Position numbers and translations under genes: made by a program | The notes under the pieces: generated by a model | What the model was told of the DNA's origin: nothing | What the model saw: only the letters and a program-made list of their open reading frames with translations | Databases searched by the model: none | Shown here: one piece after another, positions 49,231-62,010 of the stretch | How the letters are laid out: each line of letters starts with the position of its first letter | Numbering within the stretch: the first letter of the stretch is position 1 | Assembly (NCBI RefSeq): GCF_018687715.1 | Contig: NC_056752.1 | Location: 53,414,653 to 53,478,652, forward strand | Reading direction: 5' to 3' | DNA: 64,000 nt | Origin: Carya illinoinensis | Lineage: Eukaryota > Streptophyta > Magnoliopsida > Fagales > Juglandaceae

Positions 49231-50879
49231 AAATGGGAAGACTTGAATAATTGGGAGCGACACCCCCAACTTGCTTGCTCGATCGCTGTAGAAGTTAAAT
49301 CTGCGTGTCTGGAAAGTGTCGGTTACTTTTGTTTGCAGTTACTTGCTGGCTCTAATAACTGTTGGGAATCAGGAACTGTCGGCATTCTCGCCCAGATTTT
49401 ATATTATCGGAGCCAAGGAAGCATTGAATTCAATGAGCTGGCACTGGTAGGGCATAAGCAAGAAAGAGGCCGCTTTCTACCCTTTTGGTTTTGTTCGCCC
49501 GTTCAGACCTCCATCCATAGCCATTTGGTCCAGTCCTTTCACGTGTTCCGTATAAATAATATTAAAGAAAAGTAAAAATATATTTATTATTATTTTTTAT
49601 CATCCTTTCATTAATATCAAATAAAAAATTTACAAATAAAACATGATTACATCATAAAAAAATTAAAAAAAAAATTGATGATATCGAAGAAGATCTGGCA
49701 GCATATATCCACGGACGGTATAATCAGACTTGTTTCTGCTTGATCTTTATTTATTTTCTGTAGTGGGATTGCAAATCTCTTTCCAAGATTCGCCATTTTC
49801 TGTTGTTACTCGTCGTTTTGATCCAATAATACCAATATGGCAACACGTTTAAAACAACAACTATTTCTTTATTTACTCAAATTCATCGTTCTCGCGTTGT
49901 GTTGACTTGAAACAGTTCCGAATTTGATATTTGATTTTCAATTAAAGACGTTTTTTCTTTACAAATTATCGTTTAGCGGTTATCAAAATTCAAAAGGCAT
50001 CCTGACTTTTCGTTGTCGCCATCTGAAAAACAAAAATACTTGGCTCCACTCACGTCTAGTCTATAGATCTCCAAATTTTTACCGAACAGAAGTACTAGGT
50101 ACAGTGGGAATATATAATCGGCATGTAGTAGGATATACGAGAAGAATAAAATAAAAATAAAAAAGATAAGACAAAAATACCTTTTTTTTTTTTTTCTTTA
50201 TTATTATTATTTTTTTCTAATCTTTTTCTCATCTTTATGTCCTAGATGACTAGCAGTTTTGAAATGAAAATTAAGAGTCGAAACTCCAAACTCCAACCAT
50301 TGTTAAAAAATAAGTATGTAATATGCATCCCCTTCCATAATCCTCCACTTTGTTCATTTACTCATTTTTCTCAGACTCTTAACACGCAAGTGTGTCTACC
50401 CAAATGCTAATAACCCTTCAACCAAATGCAAAACTCTCTCTCTGTCTTTTACTTTCTATCTGTAAATTTTGGTAGAACTACTATGCAAAATATTCCAAGA
50501 CTCTCAATCTAGATTCCAAATTCTTGTTTTGTTCTTTTCATGCCACCATTCACGTTTATTTCTTAAATTTAAATTGAGAATTTTTTTTCTTCTTAATTGA
50601 ATAAATTAATCTCGTGTATATCTCAGTACTTCGTAGAGCACGAAATTGGGAGGTTTCGTGACTGGGTTGTCTTTGAATTTTATTTGCAGTGAAAATATCG
50701 CTTTTTTCAATTTGTGCAACTCATCGTTGATCTCGAAAGTCGTCTCCTTCGCTAAAGAATCATATTTTTTTCTGGCTAACGTGAAGCACAGTCTATTGAA
50801 GAGTTTATAACAAAATAAACACTTAGAACTTATTAGAAAAGAGAAATGAGACAATTGAGAAAATTGATAAAGAAAGGAC

Positions 50880-50882
<3 letters not shown>

Positions 50883-50920
<38 letters not shown>
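50883..50920. repeat. (GA)n microsatellite
   Basis: About 18 GA units in intergenic sequence. Confidence 0.9.
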
Positions 50921-50922
<2 letters not shown>

Positions 50923-51240
50923 ATTAAATGGCGTCGGTTGAGTGTCATTTGTATCAGGTGTTTGCAACAGGCATTTTCCTTTGCCAAATAAGGACGACAA
51001 AACAATGAACAATGTCATCCTGTCTAGTGCAAATTGTGATTCGAGGGCAAAAACAGTGAATTCAAACTTCTCTTTGAAAATTATAGTTAGGACGTAGAAG
51101 TAGAACAGTACTCTCGATCTTTGACCACTGAAGATCTTCCTCGGTCATCCTCCATTAAACACCTTCGAACAGTATTGCTAAGTTCTAATGCCTCTCTTGG
51201 AGCCACGGTCTCTGTCTGGCCACATCTCACCTTCCCTGCT

Positions 51241-51457
51241 TTAAGGCTATGTTTGGTTATCAAGCCTAGTCCAATTCAATTCAATTCAACTCAACTCATT
51301 TTATCTAATTATTATAACTTTTCAAACTTACAATACAAAATATAATAAACAATTCAACTTCTTCAAATCCTGAAATAATAATATTAAAAAATAAGATTCA
51401 AATAATATTTTATTTAACTTTCAACTCAACTCAACTTATCATCTAAACCGACTTTTA
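51241..51457. mobile_element. GTTTGG-type MITE
   Basis: The left end AAGGCTATGTTTGGTTATCA and the right end, reverse-complemented, AAAGTCGGTTTAGATGATAA are imperfect inverted repeats. The body carries CAATTCAACTCAACTC motifs like the copies at 15404 and 44826. Confidence 0.6.
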
Positions 51458-52476
51458 AAGCTCCAAACCTTATAAATGGGTGATCGGAGTTCTTTTAAAT
51501 TTTCATCTCCTTTTGTTAATTGTGGAATGCGTAACTAATCATTTTTTTTATAGTTTTTATTTTTTTAAAAAATAATTTTTTTAACAAAAAATTTCATATT
51601 TATTCAATTTAAAAAAAAAAAATTATGCAGCATATTTACAGTATGCACGTGGCACCCCCGACGATTTTCAATTTTTCCTTAATATCATATCATATGTATT
51701 TTATCTACTCATTGTTACAAATAATAATATCTAGTTTTCATATATTTTTGCGTTTCTTTTGTCTTGTTTTGTCCTGTGTGAGGCTTTTTTAATTAATTTT
51801 GATTGATTTATCATTTATATAATAATGTTTCAGATTTGAAGTTCAACGCATCCCAAGACATAAGAAATTATAAAGCTTAGAAAAAAAATCTACAATGTTT
51901 AATTTGAAAATAATGGTTAACATTTGAGGCGAGATTAATTTCTTATCGACAACTAGGAAAGCCAATTTGCAGGAAGTTGCCAGTTTAACTTTATCTTTTC
52001 CAACCAAATTTTATGATTGTAATTTGATGGGAATCTACGTTTTTTAAATATTTTATTTTTAAATATAAAATATTTTTTAATTTTGATTTTTAATTTTTGT
52101 TATCAAATCACATGTATTATGAGATATCCAAACGAGTCCGGCCTTATATGCAACATCTTATAATTTGAATCTTCACCCATCGCTCTATTTCTAATTGTTC
52201 AAAATTATCCATAAAAGGGTTGGAGAAAGATATCAAACATTTATTTTGTAAAAGAAAAAAATTTTAACCAAATTTTATAAAAATAAATTTATAAATTCTC
52301 GTGATTGAATGTGATATGTTATATTATAAAATTACTTTTATGATAAAATAAATTTAATATATCACATAAAATCACATTAATTTATAAATTTATATTTGTG
52401 AAATCTCTCTTTAGTTATAACAATTATATTTATAAAATAAAGATCATATATAGTTGTATACTTTGTTCCTTTACAC

Positions 52477-52481
<5 letters not shown>

Positions 52482-52526
<45 letters not shown>
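52482..52526. repeat. (TA)n microsatellite
   Basis: About 22 AT units. Confidence 0.9.
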
Positions 52527-52531
<5 letters not shown>

Positions 52532-52704
52532 CTGAGGTAGTAATACAAGAGGAGAGGAGAGGTTGAGAACCCAAACAAACGTCCCAAAACAAATATAAAA
52601 AACACACGGAAAAAAAAAAACTGAAACTAACAGAGAAAAAAGGCTTCAACTCACACACATACGAACGTTGTTATTAGGCTAACAACACAAACATTAACCG
52701 AAAA

Positions 52705-54400
52705 TTACACTGATTTAATGGGAATAGCCCGAAGTGGCTGGGCAATACGTAAGGTAATTCCAAACGTTGTCTCCCTCATGTCCATGTCTTCTGGCTTCAT
52801 CTCATTTTCAAGCTTCCAATTAAAGTGGTGAAGAAGAGAGGCCAACATGAGGGGTACCATCCGATTGGCCAAAGGCAATCCAGGGCATATTCTTCTTCCA
52901 GCTCCGAAGGGAATGAGCTCGAAATTCCTGCCTTTATAGTCAATATCATTATCTAGAAACCTTTCAGGCGAAAACTGGTCTGGGTTTGGCCATATGCTCG
53001 GATCTCGTCCCATTCCCCACACGTTGACTAGTATTTGTGCATTCTTTGGCACCTTAAAGCTACATATTTCTACGTCAGCCTCGGCTTTGTGGGGGAGTAG
53101 TAAAGGCACTGGTGGATGCAACCGAAAGGTTTCTTTCACTGTCGCGAGTAGATAAGGTAATTTTGATATGTCGGATTCTTGAACAAGCCCATCCTTGCCA
53201 ATGACTTCTTCAAGCTCTTCTCGGACTTTTGCCATTTTTGGGGGATTATGTAGTAACTCTGCCATTGCCCATTCCACCACGCTTGATTTTGTGTCGCTCC
53301 CTGCACTATATAAATCCTGATAGGAAGTATGTGAGAGCTAAGTTCAGAGGTTCTAGGTTTACTGCTATTCAAAGAAAGCAATACTGCATTCATAATTCTC
53401 TGCTCTGTTGAAGATTAAGTTATTAACGCTAAGATGATTTTGCATTAGGAAGATGAGATTAAAAAAAAAAATAAAATAAAAGATAATGAATCACCAGAAG
53501 CAAATGTTTGATATCGTCGTAGCTCAATTCTGAATTATCGTCTTCAACGAGACTAAGGAGGGAGTCAAGCACATCGCTGCCAGCCTTCGAAGCCTTAGAC
53601 GTTGCTCTTAATTGCAGGCGTTCATTGATAATACCATCCAAAATCTCAAACAATTTTGCAATATAAGCTGTCATCCTCCGGCGTGTACCTTGCGGATCAA
53701 ATAAACGAAGTGCTGGGAAATAGTCTGCAATATTAGGCCTCCCACCTTCTTCCATGGTACCCATTATAAGAGCCTGGAACTCCTGGGATGTATTCGAACT
53801 ATACTGGGCCAGGTCAGTGGAGAATAACGTGTTTGAAATGACATTAAAGACTGTTGTGAAGGCAACTCCCCCAATATCTATCGCCTCACCACTGTTACAG
53901 CTTGCTCCAATATGGGCAATTAGCTCTTGAACCTTTTTATGTCGAATGGCTTCAGTGGCATCCAGCCGTTGTGGAACAAACATTTCCATGGCTGCAACTT
54001 TCCTGAGACTCCTCCAACCAGTCGATGTGGGCAGCCACGCCATTGAGAATTTGTGGTGGTCAAATGCTCGGGCCGCATCCGGGATAGTTCGGCTGGAGAA
54101 GGTTTGGTCGTGTTTTTGCAGTGCTTCTTTGGCTATGTCTGGAGAGGAAATGACTATGGTGGTTGTGCTGCCGAGCTTGAGAGTCATTAAGGGTCCATAT
54201 TGTTTGGAGAGCTTGGCGAGAGTTTGGTGGGGTTTGTTGCGCAGCTCCAAGCTGATGTTGCCAACAATGGGAAAAGCCTTGGGGCCAGGGGGAAATGAAG
54301 TGGGATTGCCAGACTTCTTCCGGCCCCCAAGACCGGAGGCCAGCACATGAATGGATGCGGACACAAAGGTAATTAACAGCAGCAATGCTATGTAGTCCAT
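52705..54400 (-). CDS. Cytochrome P450, CYP76 family (geraniol 8-hydroxylase-like)
   Basis: Two exons, 54400-53495 and 53316-52705, are joined in phase 0 (CTTCTG|GTGATT ... TATCAG|GATTTA), giving 505 aa. The family landmarks are present: N-terminal ER anchor (about 1-22), Pro hinge [13 protein letters not shown] (from 37), I-helix AGSDT (307-311), KETFR (363-367), PERF (419-422) and heme loop [11 protein letters not shown] with Cys446. The intron sits just before the I-helix motif, the usual place in the A-type CYP71 clan. CYP76 enzymes hydroxylate monoterpenols or related small molecules at the ER; the substrate here cannot be read from sequence. As recalled, Arabidopsis has CYP76C genes in both syntenic segments (At2g45550-45580, At3g61040), supporting the family call. 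A TATA box precedes it. Confidence 0.92.
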
Positions 54401-54445
54401 TAGGTAAGGAATTCGTTTTAAGCTGCATGAATGAGCGAAACACCA

Positions 54446-54452
54446 TTTTATA
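54446..54452 (-). promoter_or_regulatory. TATA box of the CYP76 gene
   Basis: TATAAAA on the minus strand, 46 nt before the start codon, implying a leader of only about 20 nt. Confidence 0.6.
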
Positions 54453-54649
54453 GTAGCTTTCTGAGGAGAACCATTCCTGTTTCTGAATTACGAAGGGTAA
54501 AAAATGTGTGGTGTTAGTAAGCGGACCCACACGGGCCACACCCAACTCAATAATCGGAAGCCCCACGTAGCGTCAGCCTCGACAATTGCTACACCCAAAA
54601 CATGGTCGATACTACGACATTATTTTTAAGGAATTATTGATAAGTCTAA

Positions 54650-55171
54650 GAGCATCTCATTTGTCCAAAATTTGAATGATTTATGTAAAATAGACTCACA
54701 TTAAATTGAATAAATTTAAAATATTTTAAATTTTTGTTATAATGATTGGCTAAAAATAAAAGATCATTTTCATTTACTAAAAATTAAAATATTACTTTCT
54801 TACTCATATATTTTCATTTCACTAATTAAAACATTAAAATATTCTATACTTTCATTTCACTAATTAAAATATTAAAATATTCTACACTTTTATTCTAACA
54901 ATTAAAATATTATACACTTTCATTTCAAATGATTAAATGACTTTAATTTAAATATAATATAATTATTAATAATATTAAATTGGTAGCATTATAAAATGTG
55001 ACAAAAATAATTTTTTTAAAAAATATTAATTTAATAATATTTTATCATTATATAGAAAATAAATGACTAATTCAATATAGAAATTGAATTTAGACGAAAT
55101 AGATAAATATAAAAAAATATTGATATTGATTAAATTTAAAGATGAATTTGATCAAATTAACGAGAATGCTC
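54650..55171. mobile_element. PIF/Harbinger-type MITE with TAA duplication
   Basis: The left end GAGCATCTCATTTG and the right end, reverse-complemented, GAGCATTCTCGTTA are flanked by TAA (54647-54649 and 55172-55174). The 522-bp body is very AT-rich and has short direct repeats (TTTCATTTCACTAATTAAAA). Confidence 0.72.
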
Positions 55172-56594
55172 TAAATACTGTATAAAAACAAGAAACATCG
55201 TAAAGATCCCTAGGTGTAATATATATATACACACTCATACACGAGATTCAACATTGATTCGAGAGATTTAAAAATTTTGGCATCTTAAAAGGCTAACAAC
55301 TACACACTATATGCTTATAAATATAATAAGAGAAAGGCTTGGATCTCGATAATAGGTCCGATCATTTTTTATTAGGATCTCAAGCATTTCTTTCGAATGT
55401 ATATTTTTATTTTTTTATTTAATGATTAAAAAATTATATTTTAATAATATTATAAACAATTTTAATATTTAAGAATACCAAAAATATGAATAAAAATAAA
55501 TAAATAAAAAAAAATTACCTTCTCGGTAGATTCTCGGGGTCGGGGATGTAGCACTTACTCATATAATAAAAAGCTTGATCACATTTTACACAAGTTGCAC
55601 GGTAGAAATAGGCGCTTGTTTCTGACGGCAAAGATGATCATAGGATCTAAAACGTGTACGGTCGTGCCTCCAAACTGAGAGTGGTGGGACCGATGACCGA
55701 CGCGCACTAATTGAATGACATAATAGATAAAACGATGTGTTATGCATAGAACTGAGAAGCTCAATAACCTGAGACGAGCGGGGAATATGGACATATGCAG
55801 GTGTAGTAATGATCTTGGATCATAAATAAATTTTATTTATATATCTTCAGATGTCATTCACTACCTGTCTAGTTCTTCTAATTACTTGAAATAAAATAAA
55901 ATAAACGTGCCTTGATGTGAATTGATGTTTTCCTCCATGAAGACTCTAGACGTACGTACCAAAAAAATTTTGGCTTATTATTGAGCAAACTAACCACTTG
56001 AAGTATGCAAGGTGGGGGAGATCAGGTTTGCACGAAAGGATTGTGTCAGCAAGAGATCATAGCGTTTTCACACGTGCACACGTACACATACAACCCTTTT
56101 CACCATATACATGCATTTCTTTGACAAAAGGCATGAGAGTTTGCAAAAGATCAAAAGGCATGCCAGCAATGCAAGAACGTTAATGCATCAATTTACTCAT
56201 TATGATGATCATCAGCCCGTTTCAATCCTTTTAATAATTCTTTCTCCAGTCCAACCCTAATACTAAGGTTCTTTAAAGACTTACAAACAGTCAAGCTACT
56301 GCGATTATGAGCTACAAATTTTATTCCTTTTTAACGAAGATTAATGCTAGGTTATTATATATCCAACAATGATTATTGGACGTTTACCTTATAGTACAAA
56401 CTTATTTATTTTATTTTTTTTTTCAATTTTTTATATACTTTTAACATATTTAAATATTTTTAAAAAAATAAAAAAAAATACAGAAATACACTAAAATTCA
56501 TTTCTTTATTAAAAAAAATTAAAAAATAAATAAATATACAAGCGATCAAAGTGTGTGGATAAATTCGACAGCATACTAACATTTTTCTTAAAGC

Positions 56595-56710
56595 CGCCGG
56601 CCTATGTGCTTGCTTGGTCAATTTGGTATCCCAGTTTGACGATTTTTCCACCCCCCTAACAAATATTAGGGGCGCCGCCCTATGTGCTTGCTTGGTCAAT
56701 TTGGTACCCT
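56595..56710. repeat. Duplicated segment, about 79-bp spacing
   Basis: CCTATGTGCTTGCTTGGTCA followed by ATTTGGTA occurs at about 56601 and again at about 56680, each preceded by a GCCGCC/GCCGGC-like motif. Confidence 0.8.
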
Positions 56711-58548
56711 AATCATTCATAAAGAATAACATAATGGCATATATTCTGGTATATATTCTGTGTTGTGAATTATTAAAAAGAATGTTATAAATTATTGAAA
56801 AGAGAGAGCTTCCAAAAGAGAGAATGAGAAAGACTTCGTATTATTGATTTATGAATCTAGAAATATATCTATATATATAGGAATACAAAAATCTTAATTG
56901 ATAGCTAAGACTTGGTTAATAATGATGGTTAAATATAGTCATACAATACAAGATAGTTTATAACACTCCCCATTTGAATGATCATATTTAAAGAATATGT
57001 CTCGTTAAAATCTTGCCAAAGAAAAATCCTATAGAAAAAACCAATAGCGAAAGAAAAAGAGTATAGTATTCATGATGTGTACCGCCACGTGCTTTAGGAT
57101 TTTATTGTGAAATTTATCATATTGATTCAAGATCATGTTAACATTAAATTCACTACTCTTTTAGAGTTGTGCTCTTTTGGAGTTTTTGTAAATAACATAG
57201 TTAGTGGAAAATTCATCAAAATTAAGCCGCTAACCTCTTTTTTCAACAAAAACGGTGGCCAGCTTTTTAGACCAAACAAGTACCGCAGGATTTTTCAACT
57301 CTTCTGTAGCTATTAGGCGCCGCAGAGCTATGATGCTACATCTCTTGTCTCTTGTAGAGAGATGTTTCACGAGAGATGCTGTAAACCAATAGAGATGTTT
57401 GGTTATAATTTTCTCTATAAAAGATATATTCAGCTCATCTTTATTCGCATCTCATCTTCTTCACTTTTTTATAATTAGTCTGCATTCTTACTCTGCAATC
57501 TCTTTATGTATTCTTATTCTGTAATGGCTCAGCAATCTTCTCATAACTAATATATGAGATATTTTGCATCTCGTTCACAAGTATTTTTGCTTCTACAGTA
57601 GGTGCTATAATACAATACAATAATGATCTGACTAATAAGTCAGATAATGAAGCTATCTACGCGCTTGTGAGTCTCAGTACCTGATGCTCATAATCCATTG
57701 TTGCATTTTCTCAACGACTATAATCCAAAACTTGTGGGGTTGACAAACTCCAAGAGAATATTTCTATCTTTCAGCGACTTCTTCTGGAGTCCAATATGAA
57801 AATAGGAGCAATAAAGCAAGAGAGTAGGAATTTAAAATCTTTGTTTAAATCTTCTTTTCGATTGCCTACTCCTTTAGATAAGGATGTCATGCAGATTCTT
57901 GAAAAACAAAAGCGTTTAAAGAATGAGGCAAAGAGCCTTAAATTTCTGTAATTTTATTTTGAGATAATAAAATAATATTTAACAAATATTCATATTTGTG
58001 TTTCTATCTTCTGGTAGATGTTTTGTGTGCTCCATTTTATTTCTCCTTTAAAAATGCTATTTCTTACAAAACCGTAATATGAATCTGAAATACTAATTGT
58101 ATTTAAGAGATGGTATTTCAGAACTAATAATTTTATTCATCTCCCCCTTAAAGTCACAAGGGTTTCAGATTTATATTTCAAATATGTGCAGTTTTTATGA
58201 TCTCTTCTGGAACCTCAATGACATTTAAATCATCTATGTAAACTGCAATAAAAATTAATATAGATATTGAAAATAGCTTGTTCCACGTGCATTTGGATTA
58301 TTTTATATCATATAAGGATTTTTTAAACTTAATAGAATACATATTTTTGGATGTATTTAGAAGTTTCAGGCATTTTATATCTTTTAGGGATTTTCATATA
58401 TATATATATATATGTCATTATTCAACGATTCATATAAATATGCAGTCAATCATGCATATCCAAACTCTCGGTAACTTTCAAGCTAATAAAAATCTCAATA
58501 TAATTTCAACCACTTTAAAAGCATATTAATATTGTTTCTGCTAGAAAC

Positions 58549-58868
58549 CGACTTGTGATTTATATATCACATTTTTAGATTAGAAGTTTCAAACATTTTA
58601 TATCATTTATATAAATATCTATTGATATTCAACAAGCATCACCTCTTTAAGTGTTTGGACTACGAGTCTATATGTATCACATTTTATTAGTGATATCAAT
58701 TCTGCAGGAATTGTCTGTAAGAACCTGACTCGTGATTTGTATATCACATTTTCATTTTCTTTATATAAATACCCGCTGATATTCAACAAGCATCACCTCT
58801 TTAGGTGTTTGAACTATAAGTCCCTATGCATCATATTTTACTAGTGATATCAATTATGCAGGAATTGT
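58549..58868. repeat. Tandem duplication, about 153-bp unit
   Basis: The phrases ATTCAACAAGCATCACCTCT, TTAGTGATATCAATT(C/A)TG and CAGGAATTGT occur twice in the same order, offset by 153-158 bp. Confidence 0.8.
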
Positions 58869-60898
58869 TTCTTTCAAATTTGGCCAATATTTTTACTTCG
58901 GTATTCTTCGACGGTTTTTTATTTACTTTCTTCATTATTTCTGGTAATGCCTATTGTCATCTTATATGAAAATACGTTATCGACAATGATTTTATTTCTA
59001 TCCAGAATTTATCCAATATTCATAAAATTTATCGAGATCTTGTTATTTTCAGGTACCTGGTCCTCTTCAAGGAAAGACATTTCATGAAAAACCTCTTCAG
59101 GAGGCACTCTTCAAGAGATTTATACTCTTCAGGAGTTTATATAGGAGAATTTTATACAGAAAATTTGTATGTATCTTATTGCTTATTTTGCGGGTACGGC
59201 ATCTTCAGGAGTACCAAATTATTTGTACTTTTCTCTTTCGAGATGTTTTATTTTTTGTATCAATAGGTCTCACATGCTTTTAGGCATGTCTTATGTTCAT
59301 TAGACTGCTAAATTTCTTAATTGTCCTATGAGGACTTCAATCATCGCTGAGATTTTAGCAGCTAAAATATGAGATCTTTTTATCTTATTATATCCATAAA
59401 TTAATTATCATTTGAACTTCCAGTTCATCTATGATAATCAAAATAATATCGAATTATTTCATTTTATTTGCTTCTAACAAATTTTTCTTTCCACTCCTGA
59501 TGGTAAGGCTTTATAGTAAAAGAATCTTCTGAATCTTTTATGGACGTCCATATGAAAATTTATTCGACTTATCGTAATTGACTTTAGATTATCAAGATAA
59601 TCATGAAAACATACAAATATTTTGAATTATATCACTTTTAATACATCATAATATTTGATTCAATAATTGTATAATATTATCTCAAAGAAAAAATTGGTAG
59701 TTTTTTCAATACGAGCTTCTGGTCCGAAATTATAAAAATATTCATTACCACGTCAAATCTCTTAGTTTCTTTGAATAAAATGCATCATTCTCTTTACTTC
59801 ATGGAATAATATGATATAAATCTAATATCATTCACTTCAGGAAATGATTTGGAACTATTAGGACATGACTAATAATTTATTATCAAAAACTCATTATTTT
59901 GCTCAGCCACTAGAAGATCAGATATAAATTTAGAATATATTGTGAACTTTTACACTCGATATTGTTACTTCAGGAGCACATTCGAGACATTCATTTTAAA
60001 TATATATTCTTTAGTAACTTTTTCCTACATAATTTTAATTATGCAACTTTGGGTGCATTAATCATAATGAGTTTTTGGTACACGTATTACTCATTTAAAC
60101 TATGGGATATTCAATAAAATTATTGATTTAAAGCGATCTTTCAGGGATGCTCAATTTCTATTCCAAAATGAATCTTATCATCAATAATTCATAACAAGTA
60201 TAAAAAGTAAATAGAATTTATATATAAACTATGTGAATAAAAATTTACTACAGATATAACTGAAATATAAATTATGAAAATTTTAATTCACCATAGATAT
60301 AACTGTTATGTAAACTATGTGAATAAATATAGAATTTTATCAAGTAATAATAAAGAATATAATCTTTAATACTCACATTGAGGATTGCAAATAATATATT
60401 GAAAAATTTACTTAAAATAAAAGATCACTAACTTCAAAATCAATAGTGAGTAAATTTCAATAAACTTGATTGACTTGTCCAGCGTCATCTTTGATGAGGA
60501 AATCAATAAACTTATTTAACTTGTCCAACATCATCTTTGATGGGAAAATAGTAAATAAATTCCAAAATGGGGTCCCACAATCTTACACAACAACTCTTCC
60601 AACTCTCCAATGCAAAACTTATCTTGACACCTTTCACTTTTTATTTTATTTTATACAAGAATGTACAACCCCTTCCAAAGGCTTTTCAAACATCAAAATA
60701 TGAGTAATGAGACTCTGCATGCTAGCTAGTGTCTTTAATTTGTGTCAGAGTTTCAACCCCCCAAAATCTAATTTTGTTTATACCTTTACTGTCTTGCCTC
60801 TCTATCATTGAGTTCTTGTTCATAAATTCGACACCGAAACGGCCTCGTCTTGAACCGGATCCCACGGCTGACCCAACAGCATACCTCCAGTAACTAGA

Positions 60899-61174
60899 AA
60901 GCTTCCATACGAATATTTAACCCCCTTGTAAGCAGCTGTTGGAGTGGTTCAAAAGGGTCTACGACCTACCATCCCAAAGAACGCTCATCTAAAGCTTGTT
61001 GAACTACTCGAGAGATGTTGGCAGCAAGATCCAACATTAAGACCAGATTTATCTGAAATTATAGAGATCCTGCAGCAAACGGCCAAAGAGGTTGTAGATG
61101 AAAGAGAGGAATGGAGCAAGGAAAAGTCATCTGGAGGCCTCTTGTCTGTTCTTAGACGGGGCCATGTACAGTGA
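60899..61174 (+). pseudogene. Captured C-terminal fragment of a STY8/17/46-type protein kinase
   Basis: The frame reads KLPYEYLTPL, a stop (TAA at 60929-60931, probably from CAA), then [38 protein letters not shown] and [13 protein letters not shown] with a terminal stop. This is kinase subdomains X-XI and tail of the plant ACT-domain STY kinases, which phosphorylate chloroplast transit peptides. The upstream kinase domain is absent and sequence before 60899 does not continue the protein. It lies inside the LTR-flanked element, so it looks like a captured fragment. A further frame after it (SPKAEIVVETEVEEDETAAD) has no recognised parent. Confidence 0.78.
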
Positions 61175-62010
61175 AAGAGAGATGCAGTTCGTGGTTTGGC
61201 ACACCTTCATGAAGAAATGGATTTTCAGTTTTAGAGTTTGTAGATCACCCAAGGCGGAGATCGTAGTTGAGACCGAAGTCGAAGAAGATGAGACGGCTGC
61301 TGATAAGGCTACCATGGGAGCGACTTTGGTGGCAGCAGATGGGGCCAACACCGGAAAATCGTTGCTCAATGAGCTCCATGGCTGGTAGCCATCCGATCTA
61401 TGAATTTCCACGCAAAGTACAAGAGCACTTTGTGTAGAGGATTAGAAATCTTCTTTGATTTAAAATGGAGCACACAGATCTGAGAAAGAAGGAAAAAATA
61501 GAACTGTATTTTAGGTTATGGGTTTCTAATGATGAGGATTAGAGAAACCCACGGAAAGAAAGAAATGGGAGCTGAGAGTCAGAAAATTCTTTCTGATCGT
61601 GCTGATAACGTGTTGTGAATTGTTGAAAAGAGTGTTATAAATTGTTGAAAATAGAGAGCCTCCAAAAGAGAGAATGAGAGAGACTTCGTATTATTGATTC
61701 ATGAATATAGAAATATCTCCATATATATAAGAGTACAAAAGTCTTAATTGACGGCTAAGACCTGATCAATAATAGGTAAAATATGGTCATACAATACAAG
61801 ATAGTTTATAATACTATGTTATATATGTGGCATTAATGTGTTTATGAACTGGCTAGTGCAGTACTAGTACTGTATATATCTCATCGTTCAAACTCTATAC
61901 TAATTTCTCAATGAAACTCTCTCTCTCTCTTTTCTTTTTTCAAAGGATTCATATAGAAAGTTTGAAATCCATTACTTTAATTATACTTTATATATTTGTT
62001 CAAAATATTA

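Larger units (their letters stand above)
49056..52704. other. Intergenic region between CLB1-like gene and CYP76
   Basis: It contains the CLB1 leader and promoter (poly-A and GA tracts at 49130-49230), a (GA)n at 50883-50920, a GTTTGG-type MITE at about 51241-51457, and a (TA)n at 52482-52526. The final ~180 bases are 3' UTR of the P450 gene. No other gene is supported. Confidence 0.45.
54453..56760. other. Intergenic region upstream of CYP76
   Basis: CYP76 promoter, then a Harbinger-type MITE at 54650-55171, AT-rich spacer, and a duplicated segment at 56590-56710. No coding gene is supported. Confidence 0.4.
56761..61813. mobile_element. LTR-flanked non-autonomous element carrying a kinase fragment
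   Basis: Two direct repeats, 56761-56965 (205 bp) and 61611-61813 (203 bp), begin TGTTGTGAATT and end TTTATAACA or TTTATAATA. The interior (about 4.6 kb) has no gag or pol. It holds a TATAAAAGATATATTC promoter-like site (about 57416), a ~153-bp tandem duplication (58624 versus 58777; ATTCAACAAGCATCACCTCT), scattered CTTCAGGAG motifs, and a fragment of a plant kinase gene (60899-61174). No 5-bp target duplication matches (TTCTG versus CTATG), so the outer history may involve recombination. The class is uncertain: LARD-like is the best fit. Confidence 0.6.

Noticed and set aside
57370..58020. Possible endogenous pararetrovirus promoter and leader (TATAAAAG, AATAAAATAAT signals)
   Set aside because: No viral protein motifs occur anywhere in the surrounding 4 kb, so the evidence is too thin to name it.
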